This document shows positions 8,555-16,007 of a stretch of 55,432 bases of DNA, one piece after another; within the stretch, counting starts at the first letter, position 1; each line of letters starts with the position of its first letter. The stretch lies in NCBI GenBank assembly GCA_000719695.1, contig JOHN01000051.1:1-55432 (forward strand), read 5' to 3'. The notes below the pieces were generated by a model, which ran no database searches, was not told where the DNA came from, and was given only the letters and a program-made list of their open reading frames with translations. Made by a program: the position numbers and the translations under genes. This DNA is from Streptomyces sp. NRRL F-6131. Lineage in GTDB: Bacteria > Actinomycetota > Actinomycetes > Streptomycetales > Streptomycetaceae.

Positions 8555-9075
8555 GCGTCCGCCAGGGGGCTCAGTGCCGAGATCTCCTCCAGCGACATGT
8601 CCATCTGCTCGTGGAGGTAGCGGACGATGGTCCAGTGGGCGAGGGCGCCCTCGTCGAAGGGGCCGAACGCGCGGCAGTAGAGCGGGATCCAGCGCAGGGC
8701 CTCCTCGGCGGCCCGCAGACGGCCGGGCTGCTCCTGGTAGGACTCGTACGGGATGCCGCGGTGGTGGATGAAGAACCGGCCGGGCAGGCGCTCCTCGCAC
8801 AGCGCGCGGTACTCGCGGGTCTGCAGGATGAGGTAGTGCCAGATCTCGTCGATGTGCTGTTCGACGGGCAGGAAGAGGCCGGCGAGTTCCTCGCGGTGCC
8901 GGGAGACCAGGTAGAGGTAGCGCAGGCACTCGGTGACCTGGCGTTCGGCGTCGGAGGGTTCGGTGCCGGTGGTGGTCGCGGTGTGGGCGACGACCTCGGT
9001 GTGCAGGTCGTCGCCGAGCAGGTCCTTGAGGTCCCGGACGGTGACGTGCTCCGGTGGCTGGGGCCGGGTGGTCAT
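8551..9075 (-). CDS. Small GRDP/DUF1399-like protein (glycine-rich-domain-containing protein core)
   Basis: The protein has 174 residues and no signal peptide. The central pattern VEQHIDEIWHYLILQTREY, followed by GRFFIHH, resembles the core of glycine-rich domain-containing proteins (DUF1399), where D-x-x-WH-x-x-IL and a distal F-x-HH recur. Its biochemical role is not known to me. Conserved His/Asp/Glu residues would suit metal binding. It is fixed between the adenylating enzyme and the exporter by ATGA overlaps on both sides (9072-9075 and 8551-8554), so it almost certainly works in the same pathway. A tailoring enzyme or partner protein for the peptide encoded at 10608-10757 is an inference. 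Confidence 0.7.
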   Translation of the reverse strand: MTTRPQPPEHVTVRDLKDLLGDDLHTEVVAHTATTTGTEPSDAERQVTECLRYLYLVSRHREELAGLFLPVEQHIDEIWHYLILQTREYRALCEERLPGRFFIHHRGIPYESYQEQPGRLRAAEEALRWIPLYCRAFGPFDEGALAHWTIVRYLHEQMDMSLEEISALSPLADA

Positions 9076-10400
9076 CGGACACCTCCGGTCGGCGGGGCCT
9101 GGGTCGTGGTGGCGGTCGCGCTCGCGGTGGCGGTCACGGTCGCGGTCGGGCTCGCGGTCGCGGTCGGGCCGGCGTCGAGCCAGGCGTACTTGCCGGAGGC
9201 GCCGACGGGCAGGTGGTCGTGGTGTTCGACGCGGCAGCGGCGGCCGGTGAGTTCGTCGGCCGCGCGGGTCAGGGCGTCCCCCTCGGCGGGCGTGAGCGGG
9301 GCGCCGTCGAACGTGGTGAAGCGCAGCACGGCCTCGTCCGGTCCTTCGAGGTGCAGCCGGGCGAGGAAGACCCGGGAGCTGACGGCGCTGACGGCGTCGT
9401 CGAGGTCCCCCTGGGCGCGGGGTCCGCGCGGGGTGGCGAGCAGTTCCTTCTCGCGGCCGCAGAAGCGGGTGATGCGCTCGGGGTCCGTGCTGCCGTCCTG
9501 GGTGCGCACGCAGTCGCCCGAGCGGTAGCGGACCAGCGGCATGTACGGGTTGCGGACGCTGGTGACGATCAGGCCGTGGATCGTGCTGCCGGGGGCGACG
9601 GGCCGCAGTTCGACGCTCATGTCGTGCAGGTACGGCCGGTAGTGGCCGCCGCGGTCGCTGTAGTAGAGGTAACCGAGTTCGGTGCTGCCGAACAGGTCGA
9701 CGATGGGGCAGTCGAAGTGCTCGCGCAGGTACCGGGCCACGTTCGCCGGGGTGTACTCGTAGGCGTGGACGATCCCGGCCGGCTGCGGGAACCCCTCCCA
9801 CAGGCCCCAGGCGACGGCCTTGCGCACCAGGTGGGCGAGGTGGGAGGAGGAGCAGTCGAGGAGGTAGCGGCCGCGCGGGTGGGCGTGGGCGGCGTCGCGG
9901 ATCTCGGCGAGCATGCGCTCGACGTCGGCCCGCTGCCAGTGGTCGGGGTCCAGCTGCAGGTTGAGGTAGAAGGTGCGGTCGTCCAACCACCGGTCGCGCG
10001 GGTCCGGTTCGCCGGCCGGCTCCTCGCCCCGCTTGCGGGCGTTGACCCGCGCGACGTGCTCGGTGGCCAGGACGGTGGTGAGGGAGACCCGGTGGCAGCC
10101 CTCCCGCCAGGTGTCGGCGAGGTCGGGGTGCTCGCTCCACAGCCGGTAGTAGGACTTCAGCAGGAAGTAGGGCGGCCGGATGATCTGCATACGAGCGTGG
10201 TTGGTGCCGGTGGAAAGCACGAACTCCGCTTCGCCGGCCGCGAGGGCGGCGGCCAGGCGCGGTGTCATCCAGTTGTCGGGGAATCCGCGGGCGATCTCGG
10301 GTTTCTCCAGAATGGGGAAATGGCCCTGCTCGATCGAGGCGCGGTAGAGGGGAATGTCCTTGATCCGGTCGACCACGTCGGCGGTCGGCTGGCCGTTCAC
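9072..10400 (-). CDS. Adenylate-forming enzyme, PaaK/phenylacetate-CoA ligase-like
   Basis: The protein has 442 residues from a GTG at 10400, chosen because GGAGG lies 5 bases upstream. ANL-superfamily motifs are in order: the phosphate loop STGTNHARM (about residue 60-68), the A5-like FGSTELGYLYYSD (about 255), the A7-like VRYRSGD (about 310), and the A10-like ASGKYAWLD with the catalytic Lys near the C-terminus. It most resembles the PaaK/coenzyme F390 synthetase branch. Such enzymes activate a carboxylate as an acyl-AMP, usually to make an acyl-CoA. There is no carrier protein or condensing enzyme nearby. It is translationally coupled to two downstream genes and lies just after a candidate RiPP precursor. 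It could therefore activate a fatty or aryl acid, or the peptide's own carboxylate. The C-terminal tail is a low-complexity Ala/Thr run. Confidence 0.85.
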   Translation of the reverse strand: MNGQPTADVVDRIKDIPLYRASIEQGHFPILEKPEIARGFPDNWMTPRLAAALAAGEAEFVLSTGTNHARMQIIRPPYFLLKSYYRLWSEHPDLADTWREGCHRVSLTTVLATEHVARVNARKRGEEPAGEPDPRDRWLDDRTFYLNLQLDPDHWQRADVERMLAEIRDAAHAHPRGRYLLDCSSSHLAHLVRKAVAWGLWEGFPQPAGIVHAYEYTPANVARYLREHFDCPIVDLFGSTELGYLYYSDRGGHYRPYLHDMSVELRPVAPGSTIHGLIVTSVRNPYMPLVRYRSGDCVRTQDGSTDPERITRFCGREKELLATPRGPRAQGDLDDAVSAVSSRVFLARLHLEGPDEAVLRFTTFDGAPLTPAEGDALTRAADELTGRRCRVEHHDHLPVGASGKYAWLDAGPTATASPTATVTATASATATTTQAPPTGGVR

Positions 10401-10480
10401 TGTCACCTCCGGTGGGCGCCCGGGGCTCCGGCTCTCCGGTCCTCCGGGCGGAGTACGCGTTGACGGGGGCGCGCCGCAGC

Positions 10481-10512
10481 TCCGGGCCGGCCGGCGTCCC
10501 GGCCGGCCCGGA
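10481..10512 (-). terminator. Strong hairpin between candidate precursor and adenylating enzyme
   Basis: A perfect 14-bp stem (arms 10481-10494 and 10499-10512) and a 4-base loop lie about 95 bases after the precursor stop and 80 bases before the next start. Partial terminators in this position commonly give RiPP precursors a higher transcript level than their enzymes. Confidence 0.65.
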
Positions 10513-10607
10513 CCTTCCGGCTCCGGGTAGGCGCAGGTCAGCGCCGTGTGTGCGCGAGTCGGCGCCGGGTGTGCACGGTCCGGCGCCACCCCGGGCGGGT
10601 CAGCGCG

Positions 10608-10757
10608 TCAGGAGATACAGCCGGACTTGGCCACGCTGATGCACCCGGACTTGGCGGCCGTGCTGATGCAGCCGTCCTTGGCGGTCACGCCGGAGTTGAC
10701 GGCGACCCAGCCCTTCCACTTGTCGTCCTGGGTCATCTTCTTGATGAGCTGTTCCAT
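10608..10757 (-). CDS. Candidate RiPP precursor peptide with three Gly-Cys-Ile-Ser repeats
   Basis: The peptide has 49 residues. GGAGG lies 5 bases before the ATG. The N-terminal half is a charged amphipathic leader (MEQLIKKMTQDDKWKGWVAV). The C-terminal half repeats Lys-(Asp/Ser)-Gly-Cys-Ile-Ser three times (KDGCIS, KSGCIS, KSGCIS), joined by Ala-rich linkers, and ends on the third Ser. All three cysteines are in this region, and it also holds Ser/Thr residues, so lanthionine or other Cys/Ser modification is chemically possible. The gene has its own good promoter, is followed by a hairpin, and then by three coupled genes. It matches no precursor family I recognise. It could instead be a small metal-binding or signalling peptide. 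Confidence 0.7.
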   Translation of the reverse strand: MEQLIKKMTQDDKWKGWVAVNSGVTAKDGCISTAAKSGCISVAKSGCIS

Positions 10758-10813
10758 TCTGACCTCCGAGATATGCCGGGAATCCGGCGGCGCGGGTCTT
10801 CGCCGCCACCGCG

Positions 10814-10843
10814 ACATTAAAGGAATGGTCAAACACATGTCAA
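10814..10843 (-). promoter_or_regulatory. Promoter of the GCIS-repeat peptide operon
   Basis: On the minus strand, TTGACA (10843-10838) and TAATGT (10819-10814) are separated by 18 bp in an AT-rich patch. TTTAAT with a 16-bp spacer is an alternative -10. The distance to the ATG at 10757 leaves a leader of about 50 bases. This is one of the best vegetative-type promoters in the window and separates this operon from the upstream ABC transporter gene. Confidence 0.65.
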
Positions 10844-10949
10844 TGACAGGTCATCAGAGATCGCCGGGGCGCGCCGGCACGACTGGCCGATAATCGCCAC
10901 TGCGGCAAGCCGACCGGCGGTCGGGCCCCGAACCGGAATGGCGTAATCG

Positions 10950-12839
10950 CTACTCCGGCGACGCGACCGGCGGGCGCGCGCTCGCGGGCGCGGGCGCGGG
11001 CGTGCGGCGGCGGTCCCCGGCGGCGGACGGACCGGCCTGGCTGGCCACCAGTTCGCGGTAGGGGGCGCAGCGGGCGAGCAGCGTGGGGTGGTCGGCCGCG
11101 TCGACCACGGTGCCCTGGTTCATCATGATCACGTGGTCGGCGTGCTGGACCGTGGAGAGCCGGTGGGCGACGACCACGACGGCGCTGCGGCGGGCCAGTT
11201 GGTCCACGATCTCGCGGAAGCGCAGCTCGTTCAGTCCGTCCAGCTGGCTGGTCGGCTCGTCGAGCAGCACGATGTCGGCGTCGGTGAGCAGCGCGCGGGC
11301 CAGCGCCATCCGCTGGCGCTGGCCGCCCGACAGGTCGAACTCCCGCCCCAGGACGGTGTCCAGGCCGTGCGGGAGGCGGTCGACGTCCTGGGTCAGGCCG
11401 ACGGTGGCCAGCGCCCGGGCCAGCTCGCCGTCGCCGGCGGCGCCGGTCCGGCCGAGTTGGAGGTTCTCGCGGGCGCTGGCCTCCAGGAGCGTGAACTCCT
11501 GGTCGACGTAGGCCATCCGGGCGCGCAGCGAGCCCAGCGGCCAGGTGCGGATGTCGTGTCCGAGGACGCTGACCGATCCGGCGCCGGGCCGGACGAAGCG
11601 GCCGACGAGGGAGAGGGCGGTGCTCTTCCCGGCACCCGACGGGCCGACGACCGCGGTCAGGCCGGTGCGCGGGATGCTGAACGTCGCGGCGCTCAACGCG
11701 GGGCGCCGGGTTCCGGTGTGGGTGTAGGAGACGTCGCGGAAGACCACGGCCGGGGCGTCGGGCACCGGGGTGGGGACGGGGCGGGCGTCGTCGTCCGGGT
11801 CCGCCTCCAGGGGCAGCGCGAGGAGTTCGTTGCAGCGGTCCCGGGCCGCGAGTCCGGCCTGGAGGCGGCCGAACCCGGTCGCGAGGGTGTTGACGGACGG
11901 GACGGTCTGGAGGAGGTAGAGCAGGAACGCCGCGAACGCCGCCACCTGCAGATGGCCGGCCGCCAGCCGTGCACCGCCGGTGAGGATCACGGCGATCATC
12001 GCGAACTGGTTGCCGAGGGTGAGCGCCGCCGGGACCAGCGCGCCGAGCCGGGCCCCGGTCAGCGAGACGACGCGCAGCTTCTCGGCGTCCTGCTCCAGCA
12101 CCCGGTCGGCCAGGGGTTCGGCGCGGCAGGCCTTGATGGTGGTGAGGGCCTCCAGGTGGGCGGTGAAGCGCTGGGCGATCTGTCCCACCGCGTCCTGCTG
12201 ACCGGTGACGTTGGCGCGCATCCGGCGCATGATCAGCACGACCAGGGCGGTCAGGGCGGCCAGCGCGGCCACCGTGACGGCGGTGAGCACCCAGTCGATC
12301 CACACCATCACCGCGAGGGTCGCCAGGACGCCGAGGGCGGCGAGCGGGAGTTGCATCGCCACCTCCACCACCTGTCCGAGCAGTTGGGCGTCGGAGGTGA
12401 CGCGGGCGGCGAGCTCGCCGGTGCCCCGGGCCCGCACGACCGGCAGGGGCAGGCGCAGGGCGTGGGCCATCACCGTGGTGCGCAGGCGGTAGGTCATGCC
12501 TTCGCCGACCCGGGCGAGTTGGAAGCCGGAGAGGGCCTGCGCCACCGCTCCGCCGACGGCGGCTGCGGCCATCAGCAGCAGCCCGGGGGTGAGTGAGCGG
12601 TGGGCGGCGAAGTCGCCGACGATCCTGCGGACCAGCAGCGGGAGGGCCAGGGCGGCGGCGGTGGCCACCACGGCGAGCAGCAGTGCTGCGGCGAGACGCA
12701 CCGGGTGGACGGCGAGTTCACGGCGCAGCCGGACCTGCGACGGTGCGGGAGCCTCGACGGCGGTACCGGTACCGGTACCCGTGCCGGTGGCGGCAGCGGC
12801 GCCGGGGACGGCAGCGGTGGCGGTGGGCTGGGCGGCCAC
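10950..12839 (-). CDS. Lanthipeptide ABC exporter (fused transmembrane and ATPase domains)
   Basis: The protein has 629 residues from a GTG at 12839 with GAGAGG upstream. A low-complexity Ala/Thr/Gly N-terminus precedes six transmembrane segments (about residues 45-320, starting LAAALLLAVVATAAALALPL). The ATPase domain has Walker A GPSGAGKST, the signature LSGGQRQRMALARALL, Walker B ADIVLLDEP, and the switch His in VVVAHRLST. There is no N-terminal C39 peptidase domain, so it would export without cutting the leader, as AmfA/AmfB-type exporters do; it probably acts as a homodimer. Position just after the AmfS-like precursor supports export of that lanthipeptide. It might also carry the second peptide. 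Confidence 0.9.
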   Translation of the reverse strand: MAAQPTATAAVPGAAAATGTGTGTGTAVEAPAPSQVRLRRELAVHPVRLAAALLLAVVATAAALALPLLVRRIVGDFAAHRSLTPGLLLMAAAAVGGAVAQALSGFQLARVGEGMTYRLRTTVMAHALRLPLPVVRARGTGELAARVTSDAQLLGQVVEVAMQLPLAALGVLATLAVMVWIDWVLTAVTVAALAALTALVVLIMRRMRANVTGQQDAVGQIAQRFTAHLEALTTIKACRAEPLADRVLEQDAEKLRVVSLTGARLGALVPAALTLGNQFAMIAVILTGGARLAAGHLQVAAFAAFLLYLLQTVPSVNTLATGFGRLQAGLAARDRCNELLALPLEADPDDDARPVPTPVPDAPAVVFRDVSYTHTGTRRPALSAATFSIPRTGLTAVVGPSGAGKSTALSLVGRFVRPGAGSVSVLGHDIRTWPLGSLRARMAYVDQEFTLLEASARENLQLGRTGAAGDGELARALATVGLTQDVDRLPHGLDTVLGREFDLSGGQRQRMALARALLTDADIVLLDEPTSQLDGLNELRFREIVDQLARRSAVVVVAHRLSTVQHADHVIMMNQGTVVDAADHPTLLARCAPYRELVASQAGPSAAGDRRRTPAPAPASARPPVASPE

Positions 12840-12884
12840 GGGGCACCTCTCTCCTGGGCGGGTCGATCGGGAGTTGTCTCGTGG

Positions 12885-12933
12885 GCGTTGCTGGGTCTTG
12901 CTGGGCCTTGCTGGGCGATGCTGGCCTTGCTGG
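12885..12933. repeat. Five tandem 10-bp repeats in the exporter leader
   Basis: Plus-strand units GCGTTGCTGG, GTCTTGCTGG, GCCTTGCTGG, GCGATGCTGG and a 9-base CCTTGCTGG follow head to tail, about 50-90 bases upstream of the exporter start. They lie outside any coding frame I accept. Their helical-turn period could suit a binding site, or they may be simple slippage. Confidence 0.7.
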
Positions 12934-12979
12934 ACGTTGCGCAGCGCGCGTCGTCGGAGTCCTCGGTGGGCAGGGGAAC

Positions 12980-13006
12980 GGGCCGCGGCGTCGGACGCCG
13001 CGGCCC
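12980..13006 (-). terminator. Hairpin 2 after the AmfS-like precursor
   Basis: The sequence is almost perfectly self-complementary (stem of 11-13 bp, 1-5 base loop), immediately following hairpin 13011-13046 in the leftward direction. The pair probably attenuates transcription from the precursor gene into the exporter gene. Confidence 0.65.
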
Positions 13007-13010
13007 GGGG

Positions 13011-13046
13011 GGCCGGGCGGGTGGTCGCTGGACCACCCGCCCGGCC
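13011..13046 (-). terminator. Hairpin 1 after the AmfS-like precursor
   Basis: A perfect 16-bp stem (arms 13011-13026 and 13031-13046) with a GCTG loop lies 46 bases past the precursor stop codon. It is the stronger of two consecutive hairpins in this gap. Confidence 0.7.
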
Positions 13047-13091
13047 GGACCGCTCGGACCGCACGGGCCGCCCGACGGGCGGCCGCGTGGG

Positions 13092-13229
13092 TCAGAGACA
13101 GATGAGCGTGCTGACCGTGCTGGTGCCGCAGTTCAGGACGCTCAGCGAGCTGGTGCTGGCGAGGGTGTCGTCGATCGGGGCCGCCTCGGTCTCGGGCAGC
13201 TCCAGGGTCTGGAGGTCGAGGATCGCCAT
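13092..13229 (-). CDS. Class III lanthipeptide precursor (AmfS/RamS-like)
   Basis: The peptide has 45 residues; AAGGAG lies 6 bases before the ATG. The leader MAILDLQTLELPE carries the LDLQ-type helix recognised by class III synthetases. The core contains two Ser-x2-Ser-x3-Cys labionin motifs: SSLSVLNC and STVSTLIC, the latter just before the last Leu. This matches the layout of SapB/AmfS-like morphogenetic peptides, whose two labionin or lanthionine rings make a surfactant that helps aerial hyphae form. LanKC lies immediately upstream and the exporter downstream. Exact ring chemistry cannot be read from the sequence. Confidence 0.93.
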   Translation of the reverse strand: MAILDLQTLELPETEAAPIDDTLASTSSLSVLNCGTSTVSTLICL

Positions 13230-13346
13230 GATGGTCTCCTTCACTTCGCGGTGGATCACCCGGCCGGGCGGCCGGGAGTCTGTGGGGGCGCGCACGCTCG
13301 TGGGGCGCGCCCGGGGCCGGTGGGCCCTTCGGTGGTGCCGGGCCGG

Positions 13347-16007
13347 TCAGTCCGGCAGGAACAGCGGAGCGGGGACGCCGGCCGCCCCGGCGGGTACCCC
13401 GCCGGGCGCCGCGGTGGCGGGCGCGCCGGTGAACGGGAGGAACGGTGTGCCGGCCAGGGCGGTGCCCAGGGCCAGCAGGACCCCGGCGGATCCCGTCGCC
13501 AGGTCCGTCGACAGACGCAGCAACTGGTCACCCGGGAAGGCGAGGTGGCCGTGGTAGGGCACCTGGTGGAGCGCGAGCAGGGCGCGGTGCCTGTCGAGCA
13601 CCGCGCGGTGCCCGTCGAGCGGCACGCCGTGCCCGCCGCCCGACCGTTCGGCGGCGCCGTCCCCGGTCAGGGCCAGGTAGCCGAGGAGGCCGGCCCGCCC
13701 GTTGAACAGGCCCGGCTGGATCACGAACTCCGGTTCGGCGGCCTTGCGGATCAGCCGCTGCCGGTCGGCCGCGGCGATCTCGGGCCGGTGGGCGAGGAGG
13801 GCGTCCAGGACGATCCCGATGCCCGCGCTGCCGGTCTCGACGTAGGGCAGCACCCGGCGTCGGTCGACCACCTGCAAGGTCCCGTCGCTCACCTCGACGC
13901 AGCGGGCGAGGTCGAGGTCGAGCACGGTCTCGGCCCTGTCGAGCAGGGCTCGGTCGCCGGTGTGCTCGTGGAGCCGGACCAGCGCGAGCGCGGCCCCGGA
14001 GGCACCGGCCAGCAGCCCGGCCGCTCCTCCCCCGTTCTTCTCCCAGGTCGTCGCCGCGCCGACGGCCAGGGCGGCCGCCTCCTCCAGCAGCCGCTCCTCC
14101 CCCGTGGCGAGCGCGAAGTGCAGAAGGGTGAGCGCGATGCCCGGGCCGCCGGAGGCCAGGGTCGGTGCCGCCGCCGACTCGCCGTCGGCGCCCGTCGTCC
14201 CGCCGAGCCGGCGCAACAGTTCCGCTGCCCGTTCGCGCTCGCCCAGCAGGTCGAGGACGTACGCGACGCCGTGGCCGCCGTGGTAGAGGCCGGCGGGCAG
14301 GTCGCGGCCGAGGGCGGCGTCGGCGAGCCACCGCACATGGGCGGGGTCGACGTCGGCTCCCGTGGTGTGCAGGGCGTAGAGCACGCCGGCCGCGCCGTGC
14401 GCCAGGCCGAGCCCGCCCTGGGTGAACTGGGCGATGTCTCCCGGGAAGAGGCGGTCGGTGCGTTCGGGGGTGGCGGCCGCGGCGATCCCGGCGGCCAGCG
14501 AGTCACGGATCGCCGGCCAGTCGGGGACCTGCGCCTCCAGCAGCGCACGGCTCTCGGCACGGCCGGTGGCCAGCTCGGGACGGGACGTGCGCCCGTCGTC
14601 CGGCGTGCGTCCGAGGAAGCGGCGGATGTCGTCGGTGTAGCCGGGGGGCACCGGGAAGCGGCGCTCGACGGCGTCGGCGAGCTGTTCGGCCTTCTCCGCG
14701 TCCAGCGCGGTGAGCTGGACCAGCGGGAAGAAGAGCCAGAGGCGCAGCGCCGCCAGCGCGTACCGGTCCACGCCCGTCCCGGTGTGGCCGGGCGGCGCGG
14801 TGAAGCCGGCCGCGCCCAGCGCCGGTCGCAGGAAGTCGTCGACGGTGCTGGCGAGTTCGAAGTCGATCAGGCAGAGCTCGCCGTCCGGCCTGATGAGCAC
14901 GTTGCGCGGGTGGAGGTCCCCGAAGACGACGCCGCGGGCGTGGATCCCGGCCAGGGTCCGTTCCACCTGCGCGACGACGGCCAGGGCGTCCCGGGTGTAC
15001 TGCGCGACGGCCTCCTGGTCGGCGTCCGGGTGGATCAGCGGGTAGCGGGCGGTCAGCCACTCGCTCAGGGACTGCCCTTCGACGTACTCCTGCACCAGGA
15101 ACTCGTGCTCCCAGGCGGTCAGCAGCCCGTGCTCGCGGGGAACGCCGGGGACGCCGGCCAGTCGGCCCAGGACGGCGTGCTCGTTGCGCAGACGGGTCAC
15201 CGCGTCGACGCCCCGCTGGTCCAGCCCGGCGAACGGGCGGGCCTCCTTCAGCACCACCGACGGGCCGTCCTGCCCGTCGCGGGCCAGGTAGACGCCGCCG
15301 GCGTTGGAGAAGTGCAGGACCCGTTCGACGGTGTACGGGAGTCCGGTGTCCTGCGGCGCCGCGCGTTCGGCCACCGCCGCGGCGATGCACGGCGGCACCG
15401 GCGCCCAGGCCGGCACGGCGAAGGCCGCGCCGCGGACGTCCGGCACGAGCCGTCCGTCGGGACCGGCCAGGGCGAGGACGCGTTCGCCGGCCTCGTTGCG
15501 GCAGTAGCGCTCGGCGAATCCGCCGTACCGCAGGTAGAGCGGCCCGTCCTTCCAGCGCAGGTCGCTGAGGATGTACGCGCCCTTGCGGCCGGCCAGCAGC
15601 GCGCCGAGTCCGTCGAGACAGCGCTCCAACTCGGCGTCGTCGACCGGGTACAGCGTGCAGAACTTCCCGCTGGAACCGCGTGGCGCGTACTTGGAGTTCT
15701 GCACCTGGACGATCGGCAGGCCGCGCAGGAACTTGAAGGTGACGCGTTCCCGCAGGCAGTAGGCGAAGACGGTCTCCAGCACCTCCTCCGCGTCGTCGAT
15801 GCACGCCGAGACGTGGATCTTCCAGCCCTGGTCCGGGATCCGCACGCCCACCGGACGCACCACGGCCCACATCTCCAGGTCCCCGCGTTCCCAGCCCTCG
15901 GGCAGCGGCCGGGTGACGGCGGCGAACTCCTCGTGCGCTCCCCAGCGGCGGGGCGAGTCGTAGAAGAGCGGGTCGGCGTAGGCGTAGGCCTCGTAGCGGT
16001 TGTCCAA
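13347..16007 (-). CDS. Class III lanthipeptide synthetase LanKC (AmfT/RamC-like)
   Basis: The protein has 886 residues, the usual LanKC length. The start is a TTG at 16007, chosen because GAGGAGG lies 6 bases upstream and the protein then begins DNRYEAYAYADPLFYD, as AmfT-like enzymes do. The N-terminal lyase-like region is about 1-220 and includes KIHVSACIDDAEEVLETVF. The kinase domain is about 235-500, with Lys in VVLKEARP, catalytic Asp in GVVFGDLHPRNVLI, and LIDFE in place of DFG. The C-terminal LanC-like cyclase domain is about 530-886, with helical repeats HGGHGVAYVL and NGRAGLLGYL. No Cys-Cys-His zinc site is visible, which fits class III. It would phosphorylate and eliminate Ser residues of the peptide at 13092-13229 and cyclise them. 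Confidence 0.94.
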   Translation of the reverse strand: MDNRYEAYAYADPLFYDSPRRWGAHEEFAAVTRPLPEGWERGDLEMWAVVRPVGVRIPDQGWKIHVSACIDDAEEVLETVFAYCLRERVTFKFLRGLPIVQVQNSKYAPRGSSGKFCTLYPVDDAELERCLDGLGALLAGRKGAYILSDLRWKDGPLYLRYGGFAERYCRNEAGERVLALAGPDGRLVPDVRGAAFAVPAWAPVPPCIAAAVAERAAPQDTGLPYTVERVLHFSNAGGVYLARDGQDGPSVVLKEARPFAGLDQRGVDAVTRLRNEHAVLGRLAGVPGVPREHGLLTAWEHEFLVQEYVEGQSLSEWLTARYPLIHPDADQEAVAQYTRDALAVVAQVERTLAGIHARGVVFGDLHPRNVLIRPDGELCLIDFELASTVDDFLRPALGAAGFTAPPGHTGTGVDRYALAALRLWLFFPLVQLTALDAEKAEQLADAVERRFPVPPGYTDDIRRFLGRTPDDGRTSRPELATGRAESRALLEAQVPDWPAIRDSLAAGIAAAATPERTDRLFPGDIAQFTQGGLGLAHGAAGVLYALHTTGADVDPAHVRWLADAALGRDLPAGLYHGGHGVAYVLDLLGERERAAELLRRLGGTTGADGESAAAPTLASGGPGIALTLLHFALATGEERLLEEAAALAVGAATTWEKNGGGAAGLLAGASGAALALVRLHEHTGDRALLDRAETVLDLDLARCVEVSDGTLQVVDRRRVLPYVETGSAGIGIVLDALLAHRPEIAAADRQRLIRKAAEPEFVIQPGLFNGRAGLLGYLALTGDGAAERSGGGHGVPLDGHRAVLDRHRALLALHQVPYHGHLAFPGDQLLRLSTDLATGSAGVLLALGTALAGTPFLPFTGAPATAAPGGVPAGAAGVPAPLFLPD

